A stretch of DNA of 64,000 nt from an uncultured Tateyamaria sp. (GCF_947488715.1 NZ_CANLAG010000005.1:124001-188000); one strand, 5' to 3'. Shown: positions 34,569 through 44,464, counted from the first letter of the stretch. Program-made: numbers and translations. The notes: generated by a model from the letters alone, not told the origin.

Positions 34569-35894
34569 ATGTTCACCCATAATCGTGCTGATTTCCCCAA
34601 GGATTTCCTCTTTGGGGCGGCAACCTCTGCGTATCAGATCGAGGGCCACGCCCATGGCGGGGCAGGGCGCACCATTTGGGACGACTTTGCCGCCACACCT
34701 GGCAATGTGGTGCGGGCCGAACACGGCGGTCAGGCCTGTGATCACTATCACCGCTACGAGGCGGACCTCGACCTGTTGCAGGCGGCGGGCTTTGACGCCT
34801 ACCGCTTTTCGACCAGTTGGGCGCGGGTGATGCCGGACGGGCGCACGCCCAATCCCGAAGGGCTCGATTTCTACGACCGGCTGACCGACGCCATGCTGGA
34901 ACAGGGCCTCAAACCCTGCGCGACCCTCTATCACTGGGAACTGCCCTCGGCACTGCAGGACAAGGGCGGGTGGCGCAACCGCGACATCGCCGGATGGCTC
35001 GGAGACTTTGCCGAGACGATCATGGGTCGCATCGGGGACCGCATGTATTCGGTGGCGACGATCAACGAGTTCTGGTGCGTCGCCTTCCTGTCGCATTTTC
35101 TGGGCCACCACGCACCGGGCATGCGCGACATCCGGGCCGCGACGCGGGCGATGCACCACGTGTTGCTGGCCCACGGCACAGCCATCGAACGGATGCGCGG
35201 CATGGGCCTGTCCAACCTTGGCGCGGTGTTCAACATGGAATGGGCCACACCCGCCGATGACAGCGCTGAAGCCGCTGAGGCCGCGGCGCTCTACGATGAC
35301 TACTACAACCACTTCTACGTCTCTGGTGCGTTCAAGGGCCGATATCCAGACCGCCTGGTGGACGCACTGGGCGCCCACCTGCCCGACCGCTGGCAGGACG
35401 ACTTTGCCACCATCTCGACCCCGCTCGACTGGGCCGGTATCAACTACTACACCCGTTCGATCATCGCCCCGACGGATGGCCCCTGGCCGCACCACACCTC
35501 TGTCGAGGGGCCACTGCCCAAAACCCAGATGGGCTGGGAGGTCTATCCCGATGGCCTGCGCGATTTCCTGATCCGCACGGCGGCGGACTACACCGGCGAT
35601 CTGCCCCTCTTCGTGACCGAAAACGGCATGGCAAACGCAGATGTCATCACCAACGGACAGGTCCAGGACGACGCCCGCATCGCCTATTTCGAAAGCCACC
35701 TGAACGCCGTCAAACAGGCCATTGCCGCCGGTGTGCCGGTGCAGGGCTACATTGCGTGGTCCCTCATGGACAATTACGAATGGGCGCTGGGCTACGAAAA
35801 AAGGTTCGGCATGGTCCACGTCGATTTTGACAGCCTCGAACGCACGCCCAAAGCCTCTTGGCACGCGTTCAAGGCAATGCTGAACGGAGCCTGA
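34569..35894 (+). CDS. Beta-glucosidase, GH1
   Basis: A 441-residue GH1 enzyme with no signal peptide. It begins FPKDFLFGAATSAYQIEG as the family does. TINEFWC holds the acid/base Glu (the usual NEP has Phe in place of Pro) and FVTENGMA the nucleophile Glu. It is probably co-transcribed with aglR and so under the same control. It would release glucose from beta-glucosides or related disaccharides in the cytoplasm. Confidence 0.92.
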   Translation: MFTHNRADFPKDFLFGAATSAYQIEGHAHGGAGRTIWDDFAATPGNVVRAEHGGQACDHYHRYEADLDLLQAAGFDAYRFSTSWARVMPDGRTPNPEGLDFYDRLTDAMLEQGLKPCATLYHWELPSALQDKGGWRNRDIAGWLGDFAETIMGRIGDRMYSVATINEFWCVAFLSHFLGHHAPGMRDIRAATRAMHHVLLAHGTAIERMRGMGLSNLGAVFNMEWATPADDSAEAAEAAALYDDYYNHFYVSGAFKGRYPDRLVDALGAHLPDRWQDDFATISTPLDWAGINYYTRSIIAPTDGPWPHHTSVEGPLPKTQMGWEVYPDGLRDFLIRTAADYTGDLPLFVTENGMANADVITNGQVQDDARIAYFESHLNAVKQAIAAGVPVQGYIAWSLMDNYEWALGYEKRFGMVHVDFDSLERTPKASWHAFKAMLNGA

Positions 35895-35938
35895 CCGGCG
35901 TTAAGACACTCTTAACCGTGATCCGGCAAGGGTGGGAC

Positions 35939-36352
35939 ATGCGCCTGACCCTCGCCCTGCTTGTCTTTGTCCTGACCCTCGCCGCGTGCAACAGCGCCGG
36001 GCCCTATTTCCGGGGCCTGCCCGCCACCACAGTCACGGTCGACGGCTCCACCTTCGACGTGCGTGTCAACGGACGCCTGGCCGAGGCGATCCGCACAAAT
36101 GTCGAATACGCCCCGCGCTTTGGCCCCATCCGCACTCGCGCCAAATACGCGATGGAACAGGTCAGCGGCTGCCCGGTCAAAGAGGTGCGTGGCGATCAGG
36201 CACAGATCACCGGCATCCTGAAATGCGGCGACGACAACCGCCCGATCGACCGGTCCCGACCACAGGGTGACTACGAGTGTATCACCCTCGACAGCTACAT
36301 CAGCCCGGCGACAAATGAACTGGTGCTGGACCTCGATTGCGATCTCATCTGA
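35939..36352 (+). CDS. Small putative lipoprotein, function unknown
   Basis: 137 residues. The N-terminus MRLTLALLVFVLTLAACN is a signal peptide ending in a lipobox (LAAC), so it is probably lipid-anchored in the envelope. Three more cysteines (in SGCPV, LKCGD and YECI) could form disulfides in the periplasm. The start is the ATG after GGGTGGGAC. I recognise no domain. It lies between the GH1 gene and smc. Confidence 0.7.
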   Translation: MRLTLALLVFVLTLAACNSAGPYFRGLPATTVTVDGSTFDVRVNGRLAEAIRTNVEYAPRFGPIRTRAKYAMEQVSGCPVKEVRGDQAQITGILKCGDDNRPIDRSRPQGDYECITLDSYISPATNELVLDLDCDLI

Positions 36353-36371
36353 GCGGCAAACCGCAATATCT

Positions 36372-36380
36372 TGTGGATAA
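36372..36380 (-). promoter_or_regulatory. DnaA box upstream of smc
   Basis: TGTGGATAA, the exact complement of the consensus TTATCCACA, 99 nt before the smc start. Confidence 0.5.
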
Positions 36381-36414
36381 CCCGCCTATTGGCGCACTTT
36401 CTGGGGGTAAGTCG

Positions 36415-36444
36415 TTGACAGACGTGCCCGCCACCGCTCACGAT
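36415..36444 (+). promoter_or_regulatory. Candidate smc promoter
   Basis: A perfect TTGACA -35 (36415-36420), 18 nt, then CACGAT as a weak -10 (36439-36444). Transcription would start near 36451. Confidence 0.35.
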
Positions 36445-36453
36445 ACCAGCCCA

Positions 36454-36462
36454 GTATCCACA
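36454..36462 (+). promoter_or_regulatory. Near-consensus DnaA box at the predicted smc transcription start
   Basis: GTATCCACA, one mismatch from TTATCCACA, 17 nt before the smc start codon and just downstream of the candidate promoter. Confidence 0.4.
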
Positions 36463-36478
36463 GCACGGGCACCATATC

Positions 36479-39400
36479 TTGCGCTTTTCGAAACTCAGGC
36501 TCACAGGGTTCAAATCCTTTGTCGATCCCACCGATCTGATCATCGCTGATGGTCTGACCGGCGTCGTGGGTCCAAACGGTTGTGGTAAATCCAACCTGCT
36601 TGAGGCGCTGCGCTGGGTGATGGGCGAAAACCGTCCCACGGCCATGCGCGGCGGCGGGATGGAGGACGTGATCTTTGCCGGTGCGGCCACCCGTCCGGCC
36701 CGCAATTTCGCCGAAGTCAGCCTGCACATGGACAATTCCGAGCGGCTGGCGCCCGCCGGGTTCAATGATCTGGACACGCTTGAAATCGTCCGGCGTATCA
36801 CCCGCGACGTGGGCAGCGCCTACAAAACCAATGGCAAGGATGTGCGCGCCCGCGACGTGCAAATGCTGTTTGCGGACGCCTCAACCGGCGCACATTCGCC
36901 CGCGCTGGTCCGTCAGGGGCAAATCGCGGAACTGATCAACGCCAAACCCAAGAATCGCCGCCGCATCCTCGAAGAGGCCGCAGGCATTTCGGGCCTCTAT
37001 CAACGCCGCCACGAGGCGGAGCTGAAACTCAAGGGCGCGGAACAGAACCTTGCTCGCGTCGACGACGTGATCGAACAACTGGCGGCGCAACTGGCCCAAT
37101 TGGCGCGTCAGGCCCGGCAAGCGGCCCGCTACCGCGAAATCGGCGAACAACTGCGCCTGTCCGAAGGGCAACTGCTGTACCGGCGCTGGCGCGAGGCGGA
37201 CGAGGCGCGCGCCAAGGCCGACGAGGATCTGCGCGCCCGCACCACCGCCGCGGCTCAAGCCGAAGGCGCAGTTCAGATCAGCGCCAAGGCCCGGCAGGCC
37301 GCCGAGGACGCGCTGCCGCCCCTGCGTGAGGAAGAGGCGATTGCCGCCGCCGTCCTGCAACGTCTGGCGGTCCAGCGGGACACGCTCAGCGATCAGGAAC
37401 GGCAAGCGGCCCAGACCATCGAAACCCTGACCCAGCGGATTGCCCAACTGGGCCGCGACATCGACCGCGAGGGTGGTCTGAACCGCGATGCGGGCGAAAC
37501 CATCGAACGTCTGGAATGGGAAGCAGGCGAGATTGCCAAGGCCAGCGAGGGTCATACCGAACTGCTCGCCGCCGCATCCGAGGCCGCGCGCGAGGCGGGG
37601 CAGGTCCTGCAAACCCGCGAGGCCGACCAGTCGGAAAAGACCGAGGATGTGGCCCGTCTGGCCGCGCGTCACGGCTCTGCGCAACGCCTTCTTGAGGACA
37701 GCCGCAAAGTTGAACAGCGTTCAGAGGCCGAAGCGGTCAAGGCGCGTGCCGCCGTCGCCAACAGCCAGGCCGCGCTCGACAAGGCCGGAACCGATTTCGA
37801 GGCCGCGCAAACCGCCGCAGCCACGGCTGAGGCAACGGCGCGTGCGGCGGACGAGACCTTGCTGGCTGCCGAAGAGGCCCGCGCCGAAACCCAGTCCCGC
37901 GAGGCGGATGCCCGCGCCGAACGCTCCGAGGCCGAGGGCGAGATGAACGCGCTGCGGGCCGAGGCGGGTGCGCTGGCCAAACTGGTGGAACGCGACACTG
38001 CCGAGGGCGGCCAGATCCTCGACCGGCTGCAAGTGCAACAGGGCTTTGAAAAGGCGTTAGGCGCGGCGCTTGCCGATGATCTGCGCGCGCCCGAGGTTGA
38101 CGCGGATGGCCCGTCGGGCTGGACCGTGCTGCCCGACTACGATGTGCCACAGCCCTTGCCAGATGGCGTCACGCCCTTGACGGCGCATGTGTCGGTGCCG
38201 GATGTGCTGGTGCGCCGGATGGGCCAGATTGGCCTGTGTGACGCCGATGATGCCGCCCGTTTGCAGCCCCTTCTGCAGCCGGGTCAACGGCTGGTCTCGC
38301 CCGAGGGTGACCTGTGGCGCTGGGACGGGTTCCGCGCCTGGGCCGAGGATGCGCCGAGCGCCGCAGCCCTGCGCCTGCAACAGCTCAACCGCTTGGAAGA
38401 ATTGAAACAATCGCTGGAGCGCGCCACCTCGCGCGCCGATGGCGCACGGCAGGCCCACGAGGCGCTGACCGCCCGCATGGCCGACCTGACCGAGGCCGAC
38501 AAACGCGCCCGCCACGCCCGCCGCGAGGCGGACCGCATGGTCGCCGACGCCGCCCGCGCCCTCAGCCGCGCCGAGGCGGACCGCAACCTGGCACAGGGCC
38601 GTCTGGAGTCGCTGGGCCTCGCCGTGACCCGCCACGAAGAGGACGCAATGGCCGCCCGCGCGCGGGTTGCCGAGGCGGACACGGCGCTGGCCGACCTGCC
38701 TGATCTCGACGCCGCACGGGCCGAAGCTGACGACCTGCGCATGACGGTCGAGGCCGCGCGCATCACCATGATGTCGCGCCGCTCTGCCCATGACGATCTG
38801 CGCCGCACCGGCGAGGCACGCATCAAACGCGCACAAGAGATCACCAAGGAGATCAGCGGCTGGAAGCACCGTCTCGAAACCGCCGAACGCCGCACCGCCG
38901 AACTGGTTGAGCGCAAGGCAAACTCCGAAGCCGAGCTGAAAGTGGCCGAGGCCACCCCCGGCGAACTGGCCGCCAAACGCGCCGCTCTGGGCGAAGAGAT
39001 CGCCCGCGCCGAGGCCCGCAAGGCCGACGCAACCAATGCGCTGTCTGAGGCCGAAGGCAAACTGCGCGACGCAACACTGGCCGAACGCGAGGCCGCACGT
39101 CTCGCCTCCGAAGCCCGCGAGGCCCGCGCCGGATCCGAAGCCCGCGCCGAAGCCGCCCGCGAAACCGTGGCCTATGCCGCCGAACGCATCGCAGACGAGG
39201 CGCAGGTGACGCCCAACCAACTGCTCGGCACGCTCGACATGGCGCCCGACGACATCCCCGGCACCGAGGCGCTCGAGGCCGATGTGAACCGGCTCAAACG
39301 CCAGCGCGACGCACTGGGTGCCGTGAACCTGCGCGCCGAGGAAGACGCCAAAGAGGTGCAGGTCGAACACGACACACTGGTCGCCGAAAAGGCCGACCTC

Positions 39401-39934
39401 GAAGAAGCGATCAAGACCCTGCGCAGCGGCATCGCCAGCCTCAACCGCGAGGGGCGCGAGCGTCTGCTGACTGCGTTTGAACAGGTGAACTCGAACTTTT
39501 CCCTGCTCTTCACGCACCTCTTTGGCGGTGGTGAGGCGAACCTCGTGATGGTCGAAAGCGACGATCCCCTCGAGGCCGGCCTCGAGATCATGTGCCAACC
39601 GCCGGGCAAGAAACTGTCGACCCTCAGCCTGTTGTCAGGCGGCGAACAGACCCTAACGGCGATGGCGCTGATCTTTGCGGTGTTCCTCGCCAATCCCGCG
39701 CCGATCTGTGTGCTGGACGAGGTCGACGCGCCGCTCGACGATGCAAACGTCACGCGCTTTTGCGACCTGCTGGACGAGATGTGCCGCCGCACCGACACGC
39801 GGTTCCTGATCATCACGCACCACGCGGTGACCATGGCGCGCATGGACCGGCTCTTCGGCGTCACCATGGCCGAACAGGGCGTCAGTCAGCTTGTCTCGGT
39901 CGACCTGAAAAAGGCGGAAACGATGGTCGCCTGA
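36479..39934 (+). CDS. smc: Chromosome segregation ATPase SMC
   Basis: An 1151-residue SMC protein. The N-terminal head has Walker A GPNGCGKSN (about 32-40) and the ALVRQGQI segment. Two long Ala/Glu/Arg-rich coiled coils flank a hinge near residues 530-640. The C-terminal head has signature LSGGEQTLTAMAL and Walker B ICVLDEVDAPLDDANV. The reading frame begins with TTG and has no clear Shine-Dalgarno. It condenses and aligns the chromosome as a dimer with ScpAB. Confidence 0.93.
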   Translation: MRFSKLRLTGFKSFVDPTDLIIADGLTGVVGPNGCGKSNLLEALRWVMGENRPTAMRGGGMEDVIFAGAATRPARNFAEVSLHMDNSERLAPAGFNDLDTLEIVRRITRDVGSAYKTNGKDVRARDVQMLFADASTGAHSPALVRQGQIAELINAKPKNRRRILEEAAGISGLYQRRHEAELKLKGAEQNLARVDDVIEQLAAQLAQLARQARQAARYREIGEQLRLSEGQLLYRRWREADEARAKADEDLRARTTAAAQAEGAVQISAKARQAAEDALPPLREEEAIAAAVLQRLAVQRDTLSDQERQAAQTIETLTQRIAQLGRDIDREGGLNRDAGETIERLEWEAGEIAKASEGHTELLAAASEAAREAGQVLQTREADQSEKTEDVARLAARHGSAQRLLEDSRKVEQRSEAEAVKARAAVANSQAALDKAGTDFEAAQTAAATAEATARAADETLLAAEEARAETQSREADARAERSEAEGEMNALRAEAGALAKLVERDTAEGGQILDRLQVQQGFEKALGAALADDLRAPEVDADGPSGWTVLPDYDVPQPLPDGVTPLTAHVSVPDVLVRRMGQIGLCDADDAARLQPLLQPGQRLVSPEGDLWRWDGFRAWAEDAPSAAALRLQQLNRLEELKQSLERATSRADGARQAHEALTARMADLTEADKRARHARREADRMVADAARALSRAEADRNLAQGRLESLGLAVTRHEEDAMAARARVAEADTALADLPDLDAARAEADDLRMTVEAARITMMSRRSAHDDLRRTGEARIKRAQEITKEISGWKHRLETAERRTAELVERKANSEAELKVAEATPGELAAKRAALGEEIARAEARKADATNALSEAEGKLRDATLAEREAARLASEAREARAGSEARAEAARETVAYAAERIADEAQVTPNQLLGTLDMAPDDIPGTEALEADVNRLKRQRDALGAVNLRAEEDAKEVQVEHDTLVAEKADLEEAIKTLRSGIASLNREGRERLLTAFEQVNSNFSLLFTHLFGGGEANLVMVESDDPLEAGLEIMCQPPGKKLSTLSLLSGGEQTLTAMALIFAVFLANPAPICVLDEVDAPLDDANVTRFCDLLDEMCRRTDTRFLIITHHAVTMARMDRLFGVTMAEQGVSQLVSVDLKKAETMVA

Positions 39935-39943
39935 TCACAGGCG
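39928..39943. terminator. Small hairpin between convergent smc and transglycosylase genes
   Basis: CGCCTG-ATCA-CAGGCG spans both stop codons. The stem is 6 bp with a 4-nt loop and no T-run, so termination strength is uncertain. Confidence 0.4.
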
Positions 39944-41107
39944 TCCAAGCAGCCCAGGCGTCGGCCACGCATCCGCAGGCAAGCCCAGCCGCTTCTGTTC
40001 GGCTTGAACCGCCGCACGCGTTCCGGACCCCAGAATGCCGTCGATCTTGCCCACATCATAACCGCGGGCCTGCAACTTCTGCTGCAACCGCTTCATCTGA
40101 TCCGGTCCCAGCCCCTGATCGGGATTGCCCGCGTCATAGACTGGCGCGCCGCCCAGACGGGTGGCGAAATAGGCAGCCGTCAAAACATAGGTAAATGACT
40201 GATTCCACTCGAAATACACGTTGAAATTCGGATAAGCGAGGAACGCAGGTCCCTTGTGCCCCTGCGGCAGGATCAACGACGCAGGCAAGTTGGCCAAGGA
40301 CCCCTGCCGCGCCTGCACACCCAGTTTTTGCCAGTCCGCAGATGATTTGACCGTGCTCAACCCGCTGACGCTCCAATCCATCTGGGCAGGCATCACAACC
40401 TCTTGCAACCACGGCTCACCCGCGCGCCAGCCAAAATGCTGCAACATCTTGCCGCCCGACATCAGCGCGTCGGGGGCCGAGCTTTTGAGCCGCACGGCCC
40501 CGTCGCCATCGCCGTCCACGCCGTTCTCCAGAATATCGGCGGGCAGCATCTGCACCATGCCGATTTCGCCAGCCCAGGCACCGGTGGTGCGCGCCGGGTC
40601 GAAGGCACCGCGCGCAAACAGTTCCATCGCGGCAAAGACCTGCGGGCGGAACAGATCGGGACGGCGGCAATCATGCGCCAGCGTCACCAGCGCGTTGGCC
40701 GTGTTGAAATTACCCTGAAACGCACCGTAATCCGTCTCGAACGCCCAGAACGCCAACAACACATTCCGGTCCAGTCCGTATGACCGCTCAATCCGATCGA
40801 ACACGCTGGCAAATTGACGTGCCTTGGCCCGGCCTGCGTCAATGCGGCCTTGCGAAATCAGCCGCCGGGAAAAGTCGATAAAGGGGCGTTGGAACACGCC
40901 TTGCGCGCGGTCGGCCTTCAGCACGGCGGGGTCCTGCCGGACGCTGGCCAGAAACCGGTCCGCTGTTGCGGGTGGAATGCCGCGTGCGACGGCGTCGGAT
41001 TTGAGGCCGGATTTGAACGCGGAAAATGATCCGCCGCACTGCGCCGCCGCCAGTCCGGGCAGGGCCAGCAACGCCAGCGCGGCTGCGCAATTTCTCAAAA
41101 CACCCAT
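39935..41107 (-). CDS. Lytic murein transglycosylase (MltB-like) with peptidoglycan-binding domain
   Basis: 390 residues from the ATG after GGAGGATTTTC. A signal peptide ends near LAAA-QCGG. An SLT_2/MltB-type domain (about residues 25-320) has [10 protein letters not shown] with the catalytic Glu and [15 protein letters not shown]-terminal PG_binding_1 domain follows ([20 protein letters not shown]). It cleaves glycan strands in the periplasm. Its start overlaps cobD by 13 nt, an odd pairing of cell wall and cobalamin genes. Confidence 0.9.
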   Translation of the reverse strand: MGVLRNCAAALALLALPGLAAAQCGGSFSAFKSGLKSDAVARGIPPATADRFLASVRQDPAVLKADRAQGVFQRPFIDFSRRLISQGRIDAGRAKARQFASVFDRIERSYGLDRNVLLAFWAFETDYGAFQGNFNTANALVTLAHDCRRPDLFRPQVFAAMELFARGAFDPARTTGAWAGEIGMVQMLPADILENGVDGDGDGAVRLKSSAPDALMSGGKMLQHFGWRAGEPWLQEVVMPAQMDWSVSGLSTVKSSADWQKLGVQARQGSLANLPASLILPQGHKGPAFLAYPNFNVYFEWNQSFTYVLTAAYFATRLGGAPVYDAGNPDQGLGPDQMKRLQQKLQARGYDVGKIDGILGSGTRAAVQAEQKRLGLPADAWPTPGLLGRL

Positions 41108-42012
41108 GAAAATCCTCCAATCAAAACAATGGCGCACAGCGCCAGTCCCCATGCCTTCCACACGATCAGGATGGCGGCGTCAATGTCCGCCGGTCCCAGT
41201 GTGTGCCGTCCGTCCCCGTTGACCCAGGCCAGATCCTGCATCTGCCCGTCATAGCTGCGCGGCCCGGCCAGTGCGATGCCCAGGGCCTGCGCCATTGCGG
41301 CCTCGGGCCAGCCCGCGTTGGGCGACCGGTGCAGGGCCGCGTCACGCACGATCTCTTGCCAATGCCGCAGGCTGCCACCCGCACCCGCGATCAATGCCGC
41401 TGTCAGTCGGGCAGGGATCCAGTTCAACACGTCATCCATCCGCGCCGCCGCCCAGCCAAAGGCGGCATGGCGTGGGGTCAGATACCCGATCATGCTGTCG
41501 GCTGTGTTCACGATTTTGTAGACGATGATCCCCGGCAGTCCCGCCACCAGGAGCCAGAACGCCGGGGCGATGACGCCGTCGCTGAAATTCTCTGACAGGC
41601 TTTCGATGGCGGATCGGGATATGCTGGATGGTGTCGCTGTGCTGACATCGCGGCTGACGATCATCGCCACGGCCCGCCGTCCCGCCCTATCCGACAGCCG
41701 CAGACCATCAGCAACGGCGCGCACGTGTTGGACCAGCGACTTCTGAGCGAGCAATACGGCAGCAATCAGAATGCTGACCAGACCGCCCAGTTGCGACAGC
41801 GCCAGACCGATTAACAATCCGGCGCTCATCAGGACAACCAGTGCCGCAACCCCCTTGGCCCGCTGCGCAGGTGCTGCGTTCCAGTGTCGGTCCAAGGCCC
41901 CAACCAGTCGGCCCATTAGCACCGCGGGGTGCGGCACGCGCGCCCACAGCCAGCGCGGCTCGCCCGCCAGGGCATCCAACGCCATGGCCGCCGCAAGCAG
42001 GATCGCCGTCAA
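41095..42012 (-). CDS. cobD: Adenosylcobinamide-phosphate synthase
   Basis: A 305-residue CobD/CbiB membrane protein with four to five hydrophobic helices. Family stretches are [25 protein letters not shown] near the start, [31 protein letters not shown] in the middle and the NTADSMIGY motif. It attaches aminopropanol phosphate to adenosylcobyric acid. The TTG start overlaps the cobC stop (TTGA); an ATG ten codons in is the alternative. Confidence 0.9.
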   Translation of the reverse strand: MTAILLAAAMALDALAGEPRWLWARVPHPAVLMGRLVGALDRHWNAAPAQRAKGVAALVVLMSAGLLIGLALSQLGGLVSILIAAVLLAQKSLVQHVRAVADGLRLSDRAGRRAVAMIVSRDVSTATPSSISRSAIESLSENFSDGVIAPAFWLLVAGLPGIIVYKIVNTADSMIGYLTPRHAAFGWAAARMDDVLNWIPARLTAALIAGAGGSLRHWQEIVRDAALHRSPNAGWPEAAMAQALGIALAGPRSYDGQMQDLAWVNGDGRHTLGPADIDAAILIVWKAWGLALCAIVLIGGFSWVF

Positions 42013-42947
42013 AGCGCCGCCTCAACTTGACCCCAGCGCGTGGCGGGTGGCAGTCCGATACGAAGCCAGTCGGATGCGTATGGAAAGGTGCGGCTCCAGA
42101 CATGCCCGCGTGCCAACCGGTCCTGCCAAGCCTGCGCATCATCAACACGGTACAGCCGAAACAGGTCCGTACCACCGATCAGCGCAGCCCCTTTGGCGTC
42201 AAACATCCCGTCCAGCCGTTTGGCATCCTCTGCCAGCCGCGCGCGCGTGGCCGCTGCCCAATCGATATCCTCCAGCGCCCGCGCCCCAATGTCGAGCGCT
42301 GGTCCAGAGACCGGCCACGGCCCCAACATATCGGCCAGCCGCGTGATCATCGCCGGATCACCAATGGCAAAGCCCAACCGCAGGCCGGCCAACCCCCAGA
42401 ATTTCCCAAAGCTCTTTAGGATCAGGGTGCCGGGCCGCGTGGCGCGCCCGATCAGGCTGGCCTCCGGCATCACGTCACAGAAACTTTCGTCGATGATGTG
42501 CAGGTCGGCCCGGGCATCACTCCCGCTCCATACTTTTCCGTCTGGATTGTTCGGATGCACCTCGACCCGCGCCTGTGCCTGCCCATCCGGTGCAACCGTC
42601 CACCCGTGCTGTGCAAAGGCGGCGGCGTGTTCGTTGTACGTAGGCGCGGGGATGCACACCGTTGCCGGTGCGGCCAGCCGCGGTATCTGTGAAATCAACG
42701 CCGACGCACCCGGTGCGGCCAACACCGCAGCCCCGTCTGGCACCGACCAAAAGCGGCGCGCCGCCGTCACCAGCCGCGCAGCACGGTTCTCATCGGGCAA
42801 TGCCGTCCACGCATCCGCTGCGGGCATCTCAACCGGATAGGGTTCGGGATTGATTCCCGTCGACAGGTCCACCCACATGTCGCGCCGCCCGCCATACCTG
42901 GCAACAGCAGCATCCAGCCCGCCGCCGTGGTCGCGTTTTTGTGCCAC
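42009..42947 (-). CDS. cobC: CobC-like threonine-phosphate decarboxylase
   Basis: A 312-residue fold-type I PLP enzyme. The start is a GTG with AGGAGG at 42955-42960, giving [20 protein letters not shown], the typical CobC beginning; an in-frame ATG further upstream lacks a ribosome site. [20 protein letters not shown] and [14 protein letters not shown] with the Schiff-base Lys follow. It makes aminopropanol phosphate for CobD, with which it overlaps by 4 nt. Confidence 0.9.
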   Translation of the reverse strand: MAQKRDHGGGLDAAVARYGGRRDMWVDLSTGINPEPYPVEMPAADAWTALPDENRAARLVTAARRFWSVPDGAAVLAAPGASALISQIPRLAAPATVCIPAPTYNEHAAAFAQHGWTVAPDGQAQARVEVHPNNPDGKVWSGSDARADLHIIDESFCDVMPEASLIGRATRPGTLILKSFGKFWGLAGLRLGFAIGDPAMITRLADMLGPWPVSGPALDIGARALEDIDWAAATRARLAEDAKRLDGMFDAKGAALIGGTDLFRLYRVDDAQAWQDRLARGHVWSRTFPYASDWLRIGLPPATRWGQVEAAL

Positions 42948-43060
42948 GTGCAAGCCTCCTGTCCACGATCTGCCAATATCGGCGTCAATACGCCTGCAAA
43001 AAGCGGATTGCCGCGCGTTTTTCAAGGCTTTGTGAATACGTTAATTCGATTTTCAGGTCA

Positions 43061-43075
43061 TTAATCATTTGTTAA
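43061..43075. promoter_or_regulatory. CtrA binding box
   Basis: TTAA-TCATTTG-TTAA, an exact TTAA-N7-TTAA CtrA site followed by C, 59 nt before the receiver-domain gene and between it and the divergent cobC. Confidence 0.6.
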
Positions 43076-43133
43076 CAGAATAGGAACATCTACCGAGCCC
43101 AAGGGGCCGGGTGACGCGGGTTGTGGAGAGAAA

Positions 43134-43493
43134 ATGGACGTACTCATCGTCGAAAGCCGGGCAGAGCTTGGCACCGTGTGGAGCAGGCACCTTGAACGGC
43201 AGGGCTATGCCGTGACCCACGTCGAAAGCCAGGACGCCGCCGTCGATCACCTGGCACAGCACAAGGCCGACATCATCGTTCTGGATCTTGTGCTGGATCA
43301 GGGCAGCGCGCTGGCCGTGGCCGATTTCGCCAGCTTTCGCCAACCCGATGCCCGCGTGATCTTTGTGACGGACACCACCTTCTTTTCAGACGGCTCGATC
43401 TTCAACCACGCCAGCAACGCCTGCGCTTTTGTACCCGCAGGCACCCCACCCGAAGACCTCGCGGCAATGGTCGAACACTACGGCGTCAGTTGA
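43134..43493 (+). CDS. Degenerate single-domain response regulator
   Basis: A 119-residue receiver-like domain with no output domain. The phospho-acceptor position is kept (VLDLVL, Asp51) and Thr79 is plausible. The N-terminal acidic pair is reduced to one Glu (LIVES, Glu7), and the conserved Lys-Pro near residue 100 is replaced by VPAG. It may be phosphorylated weakly or act as a protein-binding module. A CtrA box upstream suggests cell-cycle control. It overlaps the convergent GST gene by 16 nt. Confidence 0.8.
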   Translation: MDVLIVESRAELGTVWSRHLERQGYAVTHVESQDAAVDHLAQHKADIIVLDLVLDQGSALAVADFASFRQPDARVIFVTDTTFFSDGSIFNHASNACAFVPAGTPPEDLAAMVEHYGVS

Positions 43494-44464
43494 TCCCGCC
43501 CATGCGGGGCATCAAAATCCAGCACCGGATTGATGGGCACGATGCGATGCGGATTGATGCTTTCGTGGCTGTAGTGATAGTGGCGCACGATGTGCCCCAT
43601 GTTCACCGTCCCGGCGACGCCGGGCACCTGGAACAGCTCGCGGGTATAGGCCCACAGGTGCGGGTAATCCACCAACCGCTTGCGATTGCACTTGAAATGC
43701 AGGTGGTACACAGCGTCGAACCGCACCAGCGTCGTCCACAAACGCCAGTCCGCCTCGGTCAGCCGATCCCCCATCAGATAGCGTGACGTGGCAAGCCGCG
43801 CCTCCAGCCATTCCAGCGTGTCAAACAGCGGATGCACCGCGTCATCATAGGCGGCCTGCGTCGTGGCAAAGCCCGACTTGTAAACCCCGTTGTTCAGCGT
43901 GTCGTAAATGCGGTCGTTTACCGGTGCGATGGCGTCGCGCATCTCTTCGGGCCAATAGTCATCGGTGTTGCCGGTGATCCCGTCAAAGGCGCTGTTGAAC
44001 ATGCGGATGATCTCGGAACTTTCGTTGCTCACGATGGTCTCGCGCTCTTTGTCCCAAAGGATCGGCACCGTCACGCGGCCCGAAAACACCGGATCGGCCT
44101 TGGTGTAGATGTCGCGTGCAAACGGCAAACCATAAATCGTATCCCCCGTCGCCCCGGCGTCGTCCGCTTCAAACGTCCAGCCGTCGGACAACATGTCGGG
44201 ATGCACCGCCGAAATGCTGATGTGATCGGCCAGTCCCTTCAATGCCCGGAACACCAGCGCGCGATGCGCCCAGGGGCAGGCATAGGACACATAGAGATGA
44301 TAGCGCCCGCTTTGCGCCTTGAACCCTTCGGTGCCGGATGGTCCCGCGCTGCCATCGGCGGTGATCCAGTTGCGGAACTTGGCTTGGCTGCGCTGAAACT
44401 TGCCGCCGCTCGACTTCGTGTCGTACCACTGGTCGTGCCAAACGCCGTCTACCAACAAACCCAT
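43478..44464 (-). CDS. Glutathione S-transferase, glutathionyl-hydroquinone reductase type
   Basis: A 328-residue Xi-class-like GST. The thioredoxin-fold part contains SYACPWAHRALVFRALKGL with the catalytic Cys, then NESSEIIRMFNSAFD, and the C-terminal helical domain ends with HYHYSHESINPHRIVPINP, typical of this class. It reduces glutathionyl-hydroquinones using glutathione. It has its own transcription unit. Confidence 0.92.
   Translation of the reverse strand: MGLLVDGVWHDQWYDTKSSGGKFQRSQAKFRNWITADGSAGPSGTEGFKAQSGRYHLYVSYACPWAHRALVFRALKGLADHISISAVHPDMLSDGWTFEADDAGATGDTIYGLPFARDIYTKADPVFSGRVTVPILWDKERETIVSNESSEIIRMFNSAFDGITGNTDDYWPEEMRDAIAPVNDRIYDTLNNGVYKSGFATTQAAYDDAVHPLFDTLEWLEARLATSRYLMGDRLTEADWRLWTTLVRFDAVYHLHFKCNRKRLVDYPHLWAYTRELFQVPGVAGTVNMGHIVRHYHYSHESINPHRIVPINPVLDFDAPHGRDQLTP

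Noticed and set aside
20086-35894. The sugar-transport block as a horizontally acquired island
   Set aside because: Base composition and codon style match the neighbours, no integrase, IS or tRNA flanks it, and both operons follow the standard alphaproteobacterial order.
38057-39598. A 513-codon open frame antisense to smc
   Set aside because: The smc frame is certain from its head motifs. Long antisense frames are common where GC-rich codons give a low stop rate; it has no ribosome site or recognisable motif.
42948-43133. Cobalamin riboswitch upstream of cobC
   Set aside because: The gap is too short for a full B12 riboswitch and I see no B12-box-like element; the AT-rich motif there is a CtrA box.
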